Below, one piece after another: positions 1 to 6,974 of a DNA stretch of 19,276 nucleotides (position 1 is its first letter; each line of letters starts with the position of its first letter). The notes beneath the pieces were generated by a model. The model searched no databases and was not told the origin of the DNA. It worked only from the letters and a program-made list of their open reading frames with translations. The DNA comes from an uncultured Lachnospiraceae bacterium (GTDB lineage: Bacteria > Bacillota_A > Clostridia > Lachnospirales > Lachnospiraceae), in NCBI GenBank assembly GCA_947302185.1, contig CAMYVI010000014.1:1-19276 (forward strand). The letters run 5' to 3'. The translations under genes and the position numbers were made by a program.

Positions 1-1603
1 GCGCAGCGTCAAGTTCGGCCTGAGCGGCCAGATAGGCTTCCTCATTTATAAAACCTACGGCATAAGCCATGGAAAGCTCGACCTGCTGACGGTCAAGTTC
101 TTCCTGAGAGGCATCCAGCGCAGCCTTAGTCTGAGTGAGCCGGATGGCGGATGCATCGAGTTCCGCTTTTCCGGATGTGAGTTGTGCTTCTGCATCAGCA
201 AGCGCAGCCTGAGTCTCATCAAGGACAGCTTTCGATTCGGATAACTGCTGCCGGGCAGCGTCAAGCTGAGCTTCGCTCTCGGACAGCTGTGCTGCCGCCG
301 CGCCGAGCTGAGCTTCGCTTTCGGATAACTGTGCTGCCGCCGCGTCAAGCTGAGCTTCGCTCTCGGATAGCTGTGCTGCCGCCGCGTCAAGTTCCGCACC
401 TCCGGCTGTGAGTTCCTCTGCGCCTTGCGTTAGTTCATCATATGCAGAGGATAGCTGTTCTTCGGAAGCCGAGAGCTGATCGGCTGCGTCATCGAGCTGT
501 ATGCGCCCTTCTTCCAATTGCGAGTAGGCGGAATTCAGCTCTTTTTCGGCGTCAGTCAGTTTTCCTGCGTTATTGTCAAGTTCCTTCTTTCCGTCTTCCA
601 GCTCTTTTTCCGCGTCATCGAGTTTTTTTCTGCCGTCGGACAGTTCTTTGGCTGCATCGTCAAGTTCTTTCTTTCCGTCCGCCAGTTCTTTTGCCGCATC
701 ATCAAGTTCTTTCTTTCCGTCATCGAGCTCCTTTGCGGCGTCGCCGAGTTCCTGTTCTCCTTCGGCCTTTTTGTCCTCGAATTCTTTACGGGCGTCCTGC
801 AGTTCCCGGTCTGCATCGTTATAGAGTCTTGTGTAACGGTCGTCCGCCGCGGACTGAACAAGATCTTCCCATTTCGGCCGCAGTTCATCCATCCGGTCTT
901 TGTACTCATCGGAGTAAATTACCGGATCGGAGTCGAGCTTTACATAGATGTCCGTGTAATAATCCGCGTTGAAGGAGACTCTCGGAAGATACATGAATCC
1001 GAGGACTGTTCCGTTGCCGAGAGACGTCGTACCGCGCTCGAAATTGATATACAGGGAGGACTCAGCGAAGCCGACTACCGTGTATTCCGTGCAGGAAAAT
1101 GCCTCCAGCGTGTCGCTCTCATTCTCCTTCGAAAAACGGATAGAGTCTCCGAGTCCGAGTCCGCAGCGATTTCGTGTGTCAAGCACACACTCGTTGCCGG
1201 CGGCGGGCATCCGGCCTTCTGTTAACTGCAAATTGTTGATATTTTGCGTGATGGAGTGTACTTTGTAGACTCCGGTTGAGCCGTCATCTGTCTCGCAGAG
1301 GACATCATATTGCCAGGATCCTTCCGCAGAGCGGACGTCGGGTTCTTCGGATAACTTCCCGACTTCTTCCTTTTCCCAGCCTATGGTCGAGAGCGCTCGG
1401 TAGTCATACAGCTGATTATCCCGGTAATACTGATCTACTGTGTGGACCATGACGGGGGTGGTGATCCGGACTCCGGAGAAGAAGCCCGTCCCGATTGCGA
1501 TGATTGCGAGCACGGCAAAAAAACGTCCGAAGGTACTTTTGATTTCCCGGAGCGTCATTTTCAGCAGAATATTCTGTTTTCTGTCTGCTCGCTTCATATT
1601 CAT
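1..1603 (-). CDS. FtsX/MacB-like ABC transporter permease with long coiled coil (C-terminus beyond window)
   Basis: The minus-strand frame is open from an ATG at 1603 to the window edge (534 codons visible). A short basic N-terminus (MNMKRADRKQ) leads into one membrane segment at about residues 28-48. A mixed extracytoplasmic region (about 50-255) resembles the MacB periplasmic domain of FtsX-type permeases. From about residue 257 onward there is at least 270 residues of Glu/Leu/Ala/Asp-rich heptad sequence (ELDDGKKELDDAAKEL-like units), predicted to be a long coiled coil. The three C-terminal membrane helices expected of the family lie outside the window. The gene follows the ATPase at 1726-2427 on the same strand and is its likely partner. 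An alternative start lies two codons in (1597). The Shine-Dalgarno is weak (AGAAAG close by, GGAGG 17 nt upstream). Clostridial permeases of this layout are usually annotated simply as ABC transporter permease. The substrate cannot be told. Confidence 0.85.
   Translation of the reverse strand, partial: MNMKRADRKQNILLKMTLREIKSTFGRFFAVLAIIAIGTGFFSGVRITTPVMVHTVDQYYRDNQLYDYRALSTIGWEKEEVGKLSEEPDVRSAEGSWQYDVLCETDDGSTGVYKVHSITQNINNLQLTEGRMPAAGNECVLDTRNRCGLGLGDSIRFSKENESDTLEAFSCTEYTVVGFAESSLYINFERGTTSLGNGTVLGFMYLPRVSFNADYYTDIYVKLDSDPVIYSDEYKDRMDELRPKWEDLVQSAADDRYTRLYNDADRELQDARKEFEDKKAEGEQELGDAAKELDDGKKELDDAAKELADGKKELDDAAKELSDGRKKLDDAEKELEDGKKELDNNAGKLTDAEKELNSAYSQLEEGRIQLDDAADQLSASEEQLSSAYDELTQGAEELTAGGAELDAAAAQLSESEAQLDAAAAQLSESEAQLGAAAAQLSESEAQLDAARQQLSESKAVLDETQAALADAEAQLTSGKAELDASAIRLTQTKAALDASQEELDRQQVELSMAYAVGFINEEAYLAAQAELDAA
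249..390. repeat. 42-bp in-frame tandem repeat in the permease coiled coil
   Basis: Near-identical 42-bp units begin at 249, 291, 333 and 375 (the last partial). Each encodes a 14-residue coiled-coil unit, AAAQLSESEAQLDA, in the minus-strand permease. The differences between units are a few substitutions. The period is a multiple of 3 and equals two heptads, so copy-number change would lengthen or shorten the coil without a frameshift. Confidence 0.85.
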
Positions 1604-1625
1604 TAAGATGATTCTTTCTGCCTCC

Positions 1626-1738
1626 GCAGGCGGAGACTCACTGCCTTCGGAAGATGGGGGGAGCCGCTGTTACCACTCAATTGCAGGCGGAGACTCACTG
1701 CCTTCGGAAGATGGGGGAGCCGCTGTTACCACTCAATT
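1626..1738. repeat. 56/57-bp tandem duplication across the ATPase stop codon
   Basis: The segment 1626-1682 is repeated at 1683-1738, identical apart from one extra G in a run of G (1626 copy). The right-hand copy contains the last four codons and stop of the minus-strand ABC ATPase. The left-hand copy repeats those codons and the stop in the spacer before the permease. Only the 1626-1682 copy abuts the extra inverted repeat CTCCGC-AG-GCGGAG at 1622-1635. Confidence 0.9.
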
Positions 1739-2427
1739 TCCGAGATATCGACGCGGTTTTCGTTCATATACATCTTCTCGATTTTTCCGCTGCGCACCGT
1801 GATGATCCGGTCAGCCATTGCGGTCAGCGCGGAATTATGGGTTATTACGACAACAGTCATTTTGTTCTGCCGGCAGGTGTCGTAGAGGAGCTTGAGTACG
1901 GATTTTCCCGTCTGATAATCCAGAGCGCCGGTCGGCTCGTCGCACAGGAGCAGCTTGGGGTTTTTGGCGAGTGCCCGGGCAATCGCGACACGCTGCTGTT
2001 CGCCTCCGGAGAGCTGGGCGGGGAAGTTCGTCAGTCTGTCCGACAGGCCGACCTGCCTAAGTACTTGTGCCGGGTCCATCGGGTCTCTTGAGAGCTGGGT
2101 AGCCAGTTCGACATTTTCAAGAGCGGTCAGGTTCTGGACAAGGTTGTAGAACTGGAATACGAAGCCGATTTCGAACCGGCGGTATTCGGTCAGTTTTCTT
2201 CTGTCATAGGAGGAGATTTCCTTCCCGTCGAGAAAGACGGATCCGGAGGTGAGAGAATCCATTCCGCCGAGGATATTCAGGATGGTGGTCTTTCCGGCGC
2301 CGGATGCGCCGACGATCACGCAGAATTCGCCCTTTTCTATGATGAAATCCGCTCCGTTAAGGGCGGGGATCTCCACCTCTCCGCTTCTATAGATTTTTTT
2401 CACATTTCGGAATTCAACATATGACAT
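1726..2427 (-). CDS. ABC transporter ATP-binding protein, MacB/LolD family
   Basis: This 233-residue protein is a complete ABC ATPase that powers the FtsX-like permease encoded next to it. It has Walker [10 protein letters not shown] (residues 40-48), the Q-loop at Q92, signature LSGGEQQ (139-145), Walker [13 protein letters not shown] with catalytic E164, and the H-loop His197. [18 protein letters not shown] and DEPTGALD are typical of the MacB/LolD/YtrE subfamily, whose members drive mechanotransmission or export rather than import. The start at 2427 has GAGGT 7 nt upstream. That initiation region is itself a partial duplicate of sequence just upstream. The stop lies inside a tandem duplication that fills the spacer before the permease. 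Transcription probably starts from the consensus promoter at 2710-2738. Confidence 0.95.
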   Translation of the reverse strand: MSYVEFRNVKKIYRSGEVEIPALNGADFIIEKGEFCVIVGASGAGKTTILNILGGMDSLTSGSVFLDGKEISSYDRRKLTEYRRFEIGFVFQFYNLVQNLTALENVELATQLSRDPMDPAQVLRQVGLSDRLTNFPAQLSGGEQQRVAIARALAKNPKLLLCDEPTGALDYQTGKSVLKLLYDTCRQNKMTVVVITHNSALTAMADRIITVRSGKIEKMYMNENRVDISEIEW

Positions 2428-2447
2428 GGCAATACCTCGAATGACAT
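2400..2447 (-). CDS. possible 15-codon upstream ORF overlapping the ATPase start
   Basis: An ATG at 2447, preceded by its own GAGG, opens a 15-codon frame ([15 protein letters not shown]) that ends at TGA 2400-2402, overlapping the first codons of the ATPase in another frame. The ATG and its ribosome binding site arose by an imperfect 20/22-nt tandem duplication of the real initiation site. Whether it is translated is unknown. It may simply be a by-product of the duplication. Confidence 0.3.
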   Translation of the reverse strand: MSFEVLPCHMLNSEM

Positions 2448-2460
2448 GGCAGTGTACCTC
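2425..2460. repeat. imperfect duplication of a translation initiation region
   Basis: On the minus strand the unit TTCGAGGTAttGCCATGTCA occurs twice in tandem. The upstream version has two extra bases (acac for at). Each unit contains a GAGG Shine-Dalgarno and an ATG. The downstream ATG (2427) begins the ABC ATPase and the upstream one (2447) is out of frame. Confidence 0.75.
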
Positions 2461-2522
2461 GAACTTTCACGCATTTTTTCCGAAGGATACCGGATACGAT
2501 GACATGGCGGGGCGATGGAACA

Positions 2523-2542
2523 GTTTGCCTGTTCAGACAAAC
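2523..2542 (-). other. leader hairpin
   Basis: In the minus-strand RNA, GTTTGTC pairs with GGCAAAC (7 bp, one G-U) around a 6-nt loop TGAACA. It lies in the untranslated leader between the attenuator-like hairpin and the ATPase start. Confidence 0.45.
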
Positions 2543-2571
2543 GGCAACGGTGAAAATTAAGTAGAAAACAA

Positions 2572-2600
2572 CAACCGCCACTCGTGCAAAGTGACGGTTG
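2572..2600 (-). terminator. attenuator-like hairpin in the ABC leader
   Basis: In the minus-strand RNA, CAACCGTCACT pairs with AGTGGCGGTTG (11 bp with one G-U wobble) around the 7-nt loop TTGCACG. It is followed directly by TTGTTTTCT. The G-U pair becomes an A-C mismatch in plus-strand RNA, which favours a function in the minus-strand transcript. It sits about 100 nt after the predicted start of transcription and 145 nt before the ATPase, where an attenuator would be expected. The U-tract is interrupted, so termination may be partial. Confidence 0.5.
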
Positions 2601-2607
2601 CTAAAAT

Positions 2608-2660
2608 ACTGACGCAGAATTCTCGAGACTTTAGTCTTGAGATGTATACGCAAAATGAAA
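2608..2660 (+). repeat. dispersed hairpin repeat, copy A
   Basis: This is a copy of a repeat of about 55 bp. Over its core (CTGACGCAGAAT to ATGAAAC) it matches the minus-strand copy at 10118-10174 at 47 of 53 positions. The centre CTCGAGAC-TTTA-GTCTTGAG is an 8-bp stem with one G-T pair and a 4-nt loop. It lies in the leader of the minus-strand ABC operon, in antisense orientation to that transcript. Confidence 0.75.
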
Positions 2661-2709
2661 CACTAAAACGAGGTCAACCGCTTCTCGCTGTATCCCTCTT
2701 TCAATTTTC

Positions 2710-2738
2710 ATTATATTGATAAGGAAATGTGCTGTCAA
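2710..2738 (-). promoter_or_regulatory. perfect consensus sigma-A promoter for the minus-strand ABC operon
   Basis: Reading on the minus strand, TTGACA (2738-2733) is followed by a 17-nt spacer and TATAAT (2715-2710). Both hexamers are exact consensus. Transcription would start near 2703 and give a leader of about 275 nt before the ATPase ATG at 2427. Confidence 0.85.
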
Positions 2739-2842
2739 TACGGCTGATAAAATGTTCACAACAGGGCAGTCTGCCGTCAACGCTTAACCCATGAACGGTA
2801 ATCTGCCGTTACCGATAGGAAAAGAAACAGGCGTATTAAGGA

Positions 2843-2892
2843 AGGTGCTTCGCACCTTGCGCGGCGCGGCAAGAACGCCGAGGCGTTCTTGA
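2843..2892. repeat. cluster of three hairpins
   Basis: Three inverted repeats fall in 50 bases. AAGGTGC-ttc-GCACCTT is at 2843-2859. CTTGC-8-GCAAG (2857-2874) overlaps both neighbours. CAAGAACGCC-ga-GGCGTTCTTG is a perfect 10-bp arm pair at 2871-2892. No T-tract follows on either strand, so these are not standard terminators. They may be REP-like elements or a structured regulatory region just upstream of the exporter promoter. Confidence 0.6.
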
Positions 2893-2900
2893 TACATGCT

Positions 2901-2929
2901 TCACCGGAAACTCCATATGTAGTACAATG
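2901..2929 (+). promoter_or_regulatory. probable promoter for the half-ABC exporter operon
   Basis: TTCACC (2901-2906), a 17-nt spacer and TACAAT (2924-2929). The -10 matches 5 of 6 bases and the -35 is weak. This is the best candidate ahead of the gene at 3011, immediately after the hairpin cluster. No dedicated regulator gene is adjacent. Confidence 0.45.
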
Positions 2930-3010
2930 GGAAGGTGTTAAAGAAAAACGGATGAATTATGGATCCCGGCAGATTGCAGCCGAGAAGCGTTACTGACAAC
3001 AGACGAAAAA

Positions 3011-5083
3011 ATGAACATGAAAGATCCGGGGGATAAAATGCCGGTCAGACAGAAATACCCGTCAAAAATCAATTTAATAATGCACTTTCTTTCAGGCTCA
3101 AAGCGGTACTTCATCCTCGGCATGCTGTTCGCGGGACTGGTATCGCTTCTCGACATGGCAAGTCCTAAGATTATTTCCTTCACCGTTGATTCGGTTATCG
3201 GCAATAAGCCGGCAATTCTTCCGGAGAGCATAAGCCGGATCATCTCTGCGTCAGGCGGCATCGAAGCTCTGCGGGCAAGACCTGTTCTGATAGCGGCAGC
3301 GGTCCTGGGAGTGGGAACGCTGGCTGCGATCTGCAGATACATTTTCCGGACGATGAATGCGAGGGGGGCGGAGACATTTGTTCGGAAAATGAGAGACGAC
3401 TTATTTTCACATATTATGTACCTGCCGTCTGCCTGGCACAGCGAGAACAGCACGGGCGACATCATCCAGCGCTGTACGTCGGATGTACAGACGATCAAGC
3501 GCTTTGTATCCGAGCAGCTGTCGCAGCTCTTCCGGACGGTCATTTTGATCACGCTCTCCCTGATTTTTATGGGGCGTATTCACTTTCGGGTCATGCTGGG
3601 GTCAGCGATTATGATTCCGGTCATTGTGGGCTACTCGCTTGTGTACCATTATAAGATCGGGAGCGCCTTTGAAAAGGTTGACGTCGAGGAGGGAATTCTC
3701 TCGTCAATCGTGCAGGAAAATCTGACCGGAGTACGGGTCGTGCGGGCGTTCGGGAGAGAAGATTACGAGCGGAGAAGGTTCGGGAAGCAGAATATTTACT
3801 ATACGGGGTTCTGGATACGTCTTATGACGATCGCGTCCATGTTCTGGTCCGTCGCAGATGTTCTGACAGGTCTGCAGATTCTGTTCATTCTCCTGTTCGG
3901 ATCTGTTGCCTGTATTCACGGGACCCTGACTGTCGGCGGTTTTATCGCGATGACATCTTACAACCTGATGCTGGTCTGGCCGGTCCGCCAGCTCGGGCGC
4001 GTTATCTCTGAGATGAGCAAGGCGGGTATTTCCGTCGAGCGCCTCAGGTATATAATGAATTCCGAGCCGGAAGCCGAGAGTGAGAGGGTTCTTACGCCTC
4101 CGATGGACGGGGATATTGCATTTGAAAATGTTTCGTTTTCTTATGCAAATGCATCCGCCGACGCCATAAAAAACCTTACTCTGACTATTCCCGCAGGCTC
4201 AACGCTCGGCATTTTAGGAGGTACCGGATCGGGCAAATCGACACTCATGTATCTTCTGGATCGTCTGTATGATCTTGAACCGGAAAATGGGAGGATCACG
4301 ATCGGAGGAGTTGATATTTCGGAGATTGACAGAAAATATCTGCGCAGGAATATCGGGATGGTCCTGCAGGAGCCGTTCCTCTTTTCCCGCACGCTTTCCG
4401 AGAATATCGGAATTGCGGGGAATGAGCCGGATTTGGAGGAAATCCGCCATGCCGCCCGGCTGGCCGGCATTGATGATACGATTGAGAGTTTCACGGCGGG
4501 GTATGATACTTTTGTCGGCGAGAGGGGTGTGACCCTTTCGGGAGGCCAGAAACAGCGGACTGCAATCGCGCAGATGCTGCTCAGGAAACCGCCGATTATG
4601 GTATTCGACGATTCTCTCTCGGCGGTGGACGCCGAGACGGATATGAAGATCCGCCATGCGATCCGGGAGAATACAGGATCGTCCACCGTCATCCTGATAG
4701 CGCATCGCATCACGACGATCATGAATGCGGATCATATCATAGTTCTCGATCAGGGCAGGATACGGGAGCAGGGTACGCACGAGGAACTGCTCGCGCAGGG
4801 AGGCCTGTACCGAAGGATTTATGACCTGCAGACGGCGGGAATTGATGTGGTGTCGGGGAAGGATGTGCCTGCCGGAACCGACGTGACGGATGAGACTGAT
4901 GTGCCTGCCGGAACCGATGCTGCAGCGGGGAATGAAGCAATGTCCGGAGCCGATGTGGCGTCGGGGAAGGATGTGCCTGCCGGAACTGACGTGACGGAGG
5001 AGACTGATGTGCCTGCCGGAACCGATGCATCGGCAGCAGCTGATGATCCGGGTATGACAGCGGAAGGAGGGGCTCTGATATGA
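3011..5083 (+). CDS. half-ABC exporter subunit with degenerate Walker B and repeat tail
   Basis: This is a 690-residue ABC exporter (six-helix membrane domain at about 30-330, ATPase about 365-600), probably a multidrug or lipid/peptide exporter. It has Walker A GGTGSGKST (403-411), Q-loop VLQEPFLFSRT, a canonical signature LSGGQKQ (509-515) and H-loop IAHR. Walker B reads VFDDSLSAVD: the catalytic Glu is Asp (residue 534), as in the degenerate-site subunit of heterodimeric exporters (BmrC, TM287, LmrC). Its partner is the next gene, which overlaps it by ATGA. Family members end soon after the ATPase, at about 580-600 residues. This one carries about 75 extra Asp/Thr/Ala/Gly-rich residues with a 36-residue repeat. 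The start at 3011 lacks a good ribosome site. An in-frame ATG at 3038 preceded by GGGGGA is a credible alternative. Confidence 0.93.
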   Translation: MNMKDPGDKMPVRQKYPSKINLIMHFLSGSKRYFILGMLFAGLVSLLDMASPKIISFTVDSVIGNKPAILPESISRIISASGGIEALRARPVLIAAAVLGVGTLAAICRYIFRTMNARGAETFVRKMRDDLFSHIMYLPSAWHSENSTGDIIQRCTSDVQTIKRFVSEQLSQLFRTVILITLSLIFMGRIHFRVMLGSAIMIPVIVGYSLVYHYKIGSAFEKVDVEEGILSSIVQENLTGVRVVRAFGREDYERRRFGKQNIYYTGFWIRLMTIASMFWSVADVLTGLQILFILLFGSVACIHGTLTVGGFIAMTSYNLMLVWPVRQLGRVISEMSKAGISVERLRYIMNSEPEAESERVLTPPMDGDIAFENVSFSYANASADAIKNLTLTIPAGSTLGILGGTGSGKSTLMYLLDRLYDLEPENGRITIGGVDISEIDRKYLRRNIGMVLQEPFLFSRTLSENIGIAGNEPDLEEIRHAARLAGIDDTIESFTAGYDTFVGERGVTLSGGQKQRTAIAQMLLRKPPIMVFDDSLSAVDAETDMKIRHAIRENTGSSTVILIAHRITTIMNADHIIVLDQGRIREQGTHEELLAQGGLYRRIYDLQTAGIDVVSGKDVPAGTDVTDETDVPAGTDAAAGNEAMSGADVASGKDVPAGTDVTEETDVPAGTDASAAADDPGMTAEGGALI
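4853..5036 (+). repeat. 108-bp tandem repeat encoding a 36-residue acidic tail repeat
   Basis: Sequence from 4853 repeats from 4961 with a 108-bp period (second copy partial, to about 5036). The copies are nearly identical at their ends (SGKDVPAGTDVT and ETDVPAGTD units), and a shorter DVPAGTD motif recurs inside each unit. All of it is in frame within the C-terminal tail of the exporter subunit. Confidence 0.85.
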
Positions 5084-6891
5084 ATGATGAAAATCAGGTA
5101 AGTCTGCCCTTCTTCGGCATTCCCAGGCTGTTTCCCTATTTAAAACAATATCGGGTGAAAATTTTCTGCATGATCCTGCTCGGCGCAGTCTCCAGCGCGA
5201 TTGATGCGGTCTATCCGCTCTTCAACCGCTATGCCCTTAACCACTTCATCGGGGAAATGACGCTGAACGGTATTGAGATATTTGCAGTCCTTTATGTAGC
5301 GCTGCTGCTCGGGCAGGGTGTGATCAATTATATCAGCTCCGTGGAATGCGGGAAGGTCGAGATGTCGGTGGACAGGGATCTTCGGAATGATGCATTTGAC
5401 CACTTGCAGACGCTGTCATTTTCTTACTTTAACAGGAATTCCGTCGGATATATTCATTCCCGGGTCATGTCGGACACCGGACTCATCGGCGAAGCTCTCT
5501 CCTGGAGAATGATGAATCTTGTGTGGAACGGCGCTTACGTGACAGGAGTTCTTGTGGTCATGTTCATCATCGATTACCGGCTGGCGGGGTTCATTTATCT
5601 GCTCGTGCCGATTGCGGTGGGGCTCATGATGTATTTTCAGAAAAGACTTCTGGAGTATAATCGGAAGATTCGTGAAATCAATTCGAAAATCACCGGAAAT
5701 TACAACGAAGGAATCACCGGAGCGAAGACGATCAGAATTCTCGGCGTTGAGGAGAAGATGATCGGTGACTTTAAGGGCGAAACCGCAAATATGCGGCGGA
5801 TGTCCATACGGGAAGCGCACTTTTCGGCGCTGTTCATCTCGACGGTTGCCATGATGTCGGCGCTGGTCCTGGCGCTTGTTCTCTGGCAGGGCGGCCGGCT
5901 GACGGTGCAGGGTCTCACGCAGATCGGGACGCTTTCCGTCTTTATGTCCTACGCCCTGGAGATGCTCGAGCCGATTCAGAGTATCATCGAGACGCTGTCC
6001 GGTTTCATTTCCATTCAGGCCAACATCGAGCGCGTCACGCGGCTCCTCGCCGAGGAGTCTGATGTGGCGGACAGGCCGGAAGTCATAGAAAAATACGGGG
6101 ATTCTTTTCAGCCGAAGAAGGAGAACTGGGAAGAGCTGGTCGGAGATATCGAATTCAGGGATGTCTCATTCAGGTATCCGGACGGCGACGAGTATGTTCT
6201 CCGCCATTTTAATCTGAAGGTTCCTCACGGGACAAATATCGCAATCGTCGGAGAGACCGGCGCCGGCAAATCTACTCTGGTCAATCTCGTCTGCCGGTTC
6301 TATGAGCCGACGGAAGGGCAGCTTCTCATCGACGGGAGAGACGCCAGGGAGAGGTCTCAGCTGTGGCTCCACAGCAATATCGGATATGTGCTGCAGTCGC
6401 CTCATTTGTTCTCCGGGACAGTCAGGGATAATCTGCGGTACGGAAAACCCGATGCGACAGATGAGGAGATCATGAAGGCTCTGCACCTTGTGTCTGCGGA
6501 GTTTGTGTTGGATCGTATGGAGAAGGGGCTGGATACGGACGTCGGTGAAGGTGGAGCTGTTTTGTCGACGGGTGAGAAACAGCTGCTTTCATTTGCAAGG
6601 GCAATTCTCGCAGACCCGCGGATTCTGGTGCTCGACGAGGCTACGTCGTCAATCGACACGGTGACGGAAAAAGCGATTCAGGGTGCGATTGATGCGGTGA
6701 TTCGGGGACGGACTTCCTTCGTCATCGCTCACCGGCTCTCGACTGTCGTGGATGCGGATGTGATTCTCGTCGTGAAGGGCGGGAAGATTATCAGCCGCGG
6801 AACGCATGAATCTCTCATGCGGGAGAGAGGATATTATTACGAACTTTACACAAAACAGTATGAGGAACTGCTGTGGGGCGGCGAGAGCTGA
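5080..6891 (+). CDS. half-ABC exporter subunit, catalytic partner
   Basis: This 603-residue ABC exporter has an N-terminal six-helix membrane domain (about 20-320) and an ATPase domain (about 350-595). It has Walker A GETGAGKST (391-399), Q-loop VLQSPHLFSGT, Walker B LVLDEATSSID with intact catalytic E520, and H-loop IAHR. The signature is LSTGEKQ (from 495), not LSGGQ. With the upstream subunit this gives one consensus ATP site (this Walker A/B plus the partner's LSGGQ) and one degenerate site (the partner's Asp plus this STGEK). That is the known arrangement of heterodimeric exporters such as TM287/288 and BmrCD. The start overlaps the upstream stop (ATGA) and has GGAAGGAGG 9-10 nt upstream, so the two are translationally coupled. 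The substrate cannot be told. Confidence 0.95.
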   Translation: MNDENQVSLPFFGIPRLFPYLKQYRVKIFCMILLGAVSSAIDAVYPLFNRYALNHFIGEMTLNGIEIFAVLYVALLLGQGVINYISSVECGKVEMSVDRDLRNDAFDHLQTLSFSYFNRNSVGYIHSRVMSDTGLIGEALSWRMMNLVWNGAYVTGVLVVMFIIDYRLAGFIYLLVPIAVGLMMYFQKRLLEYNRKIREINSKITGNYNEGITGAKTIRILGVEEKMIGDFKGETANMRRMSIREAHFSALFISTVAMMSALVLALVLWQGGRLTVQGLTQIGTLSVFMSYALEMLEPIQSIIETLSGFISIQANIERVTRLLAEESDVADRPEVIEKYGDSFQPKKENWEELVGDIEFRDVSFRYPDGDEYVLRHFNLKVPHGTNIAIVGETGAGKSTLVNLVCRFYEPTEGQLLIDGRDARERSQLWLHSNIGYVLQSPHLFSGTVRDNLRYGKPDATDEEIMKALHLVSAEFVLDRMEKGLDTDVGEGGAVLSTGEKQLLSFARAILADPRILVLDEATSSIDTVTEKAIQGAIDAVIRGRTSFVIAHRLSTVVDADVILVVKGGKIISRGTHESLMRERGYYYELYTKQYEELLWGGES

Positions 6892-6974
6892 GGAGACAGT
6901 CTCAAAAATCACTCATAGCTCTGAAGCCTCTCATAGTTTCGCAGTCACGTCTTCCCAGGCAGAAAGGATAATGA

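Larger units (their letters stand above)
2428..3010. other. 583-bp gene-free divergent intergenic region
   Basis: No convincing gene lies between the ABC ATPase (minus) and the half-ABC exporter (plus). The stretch holds a consensus minus-strand promoter (2710-2738), two leader hairpins (2523-2542, 2572-2600), one copy of a dispersed repeat (2608-2660), a small inverted repeat CGGTAA-7-TTACCG (2796-2814), a cluster of GC-rich hairpins (2843-2892) and a weak plus-strand promoter (2901-2929). Confidence 0.7.

Noticed and set aside
249..390. Possible CRISPR array from regularly spaced repeats
   Set aside because: The repeats are contiguous, in frame and coding for a coiled coil.
518..1225. A 235-codon open frame on the plus strand
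   Set aside because: It is antisense to the permease, whose repetitive coding keeps several frames open. Its protein is a compositional shadow with no domain and no good ribosome site.
2414..2653. A 79-codon minus-strand frame in the ABC leader
   Set aside because: It begins inside a dispersed repeat, has no clear ribosome site, ends in the ATPase start and resembles no known protein. The leader is better explained as RNA structure.
4853..5036. Possible mobile insertion into the exporter gene
   Set aside because: The repeat keeps the frame, lacks inverted ends or target duplication, and is better explained by internal tandem expansion.
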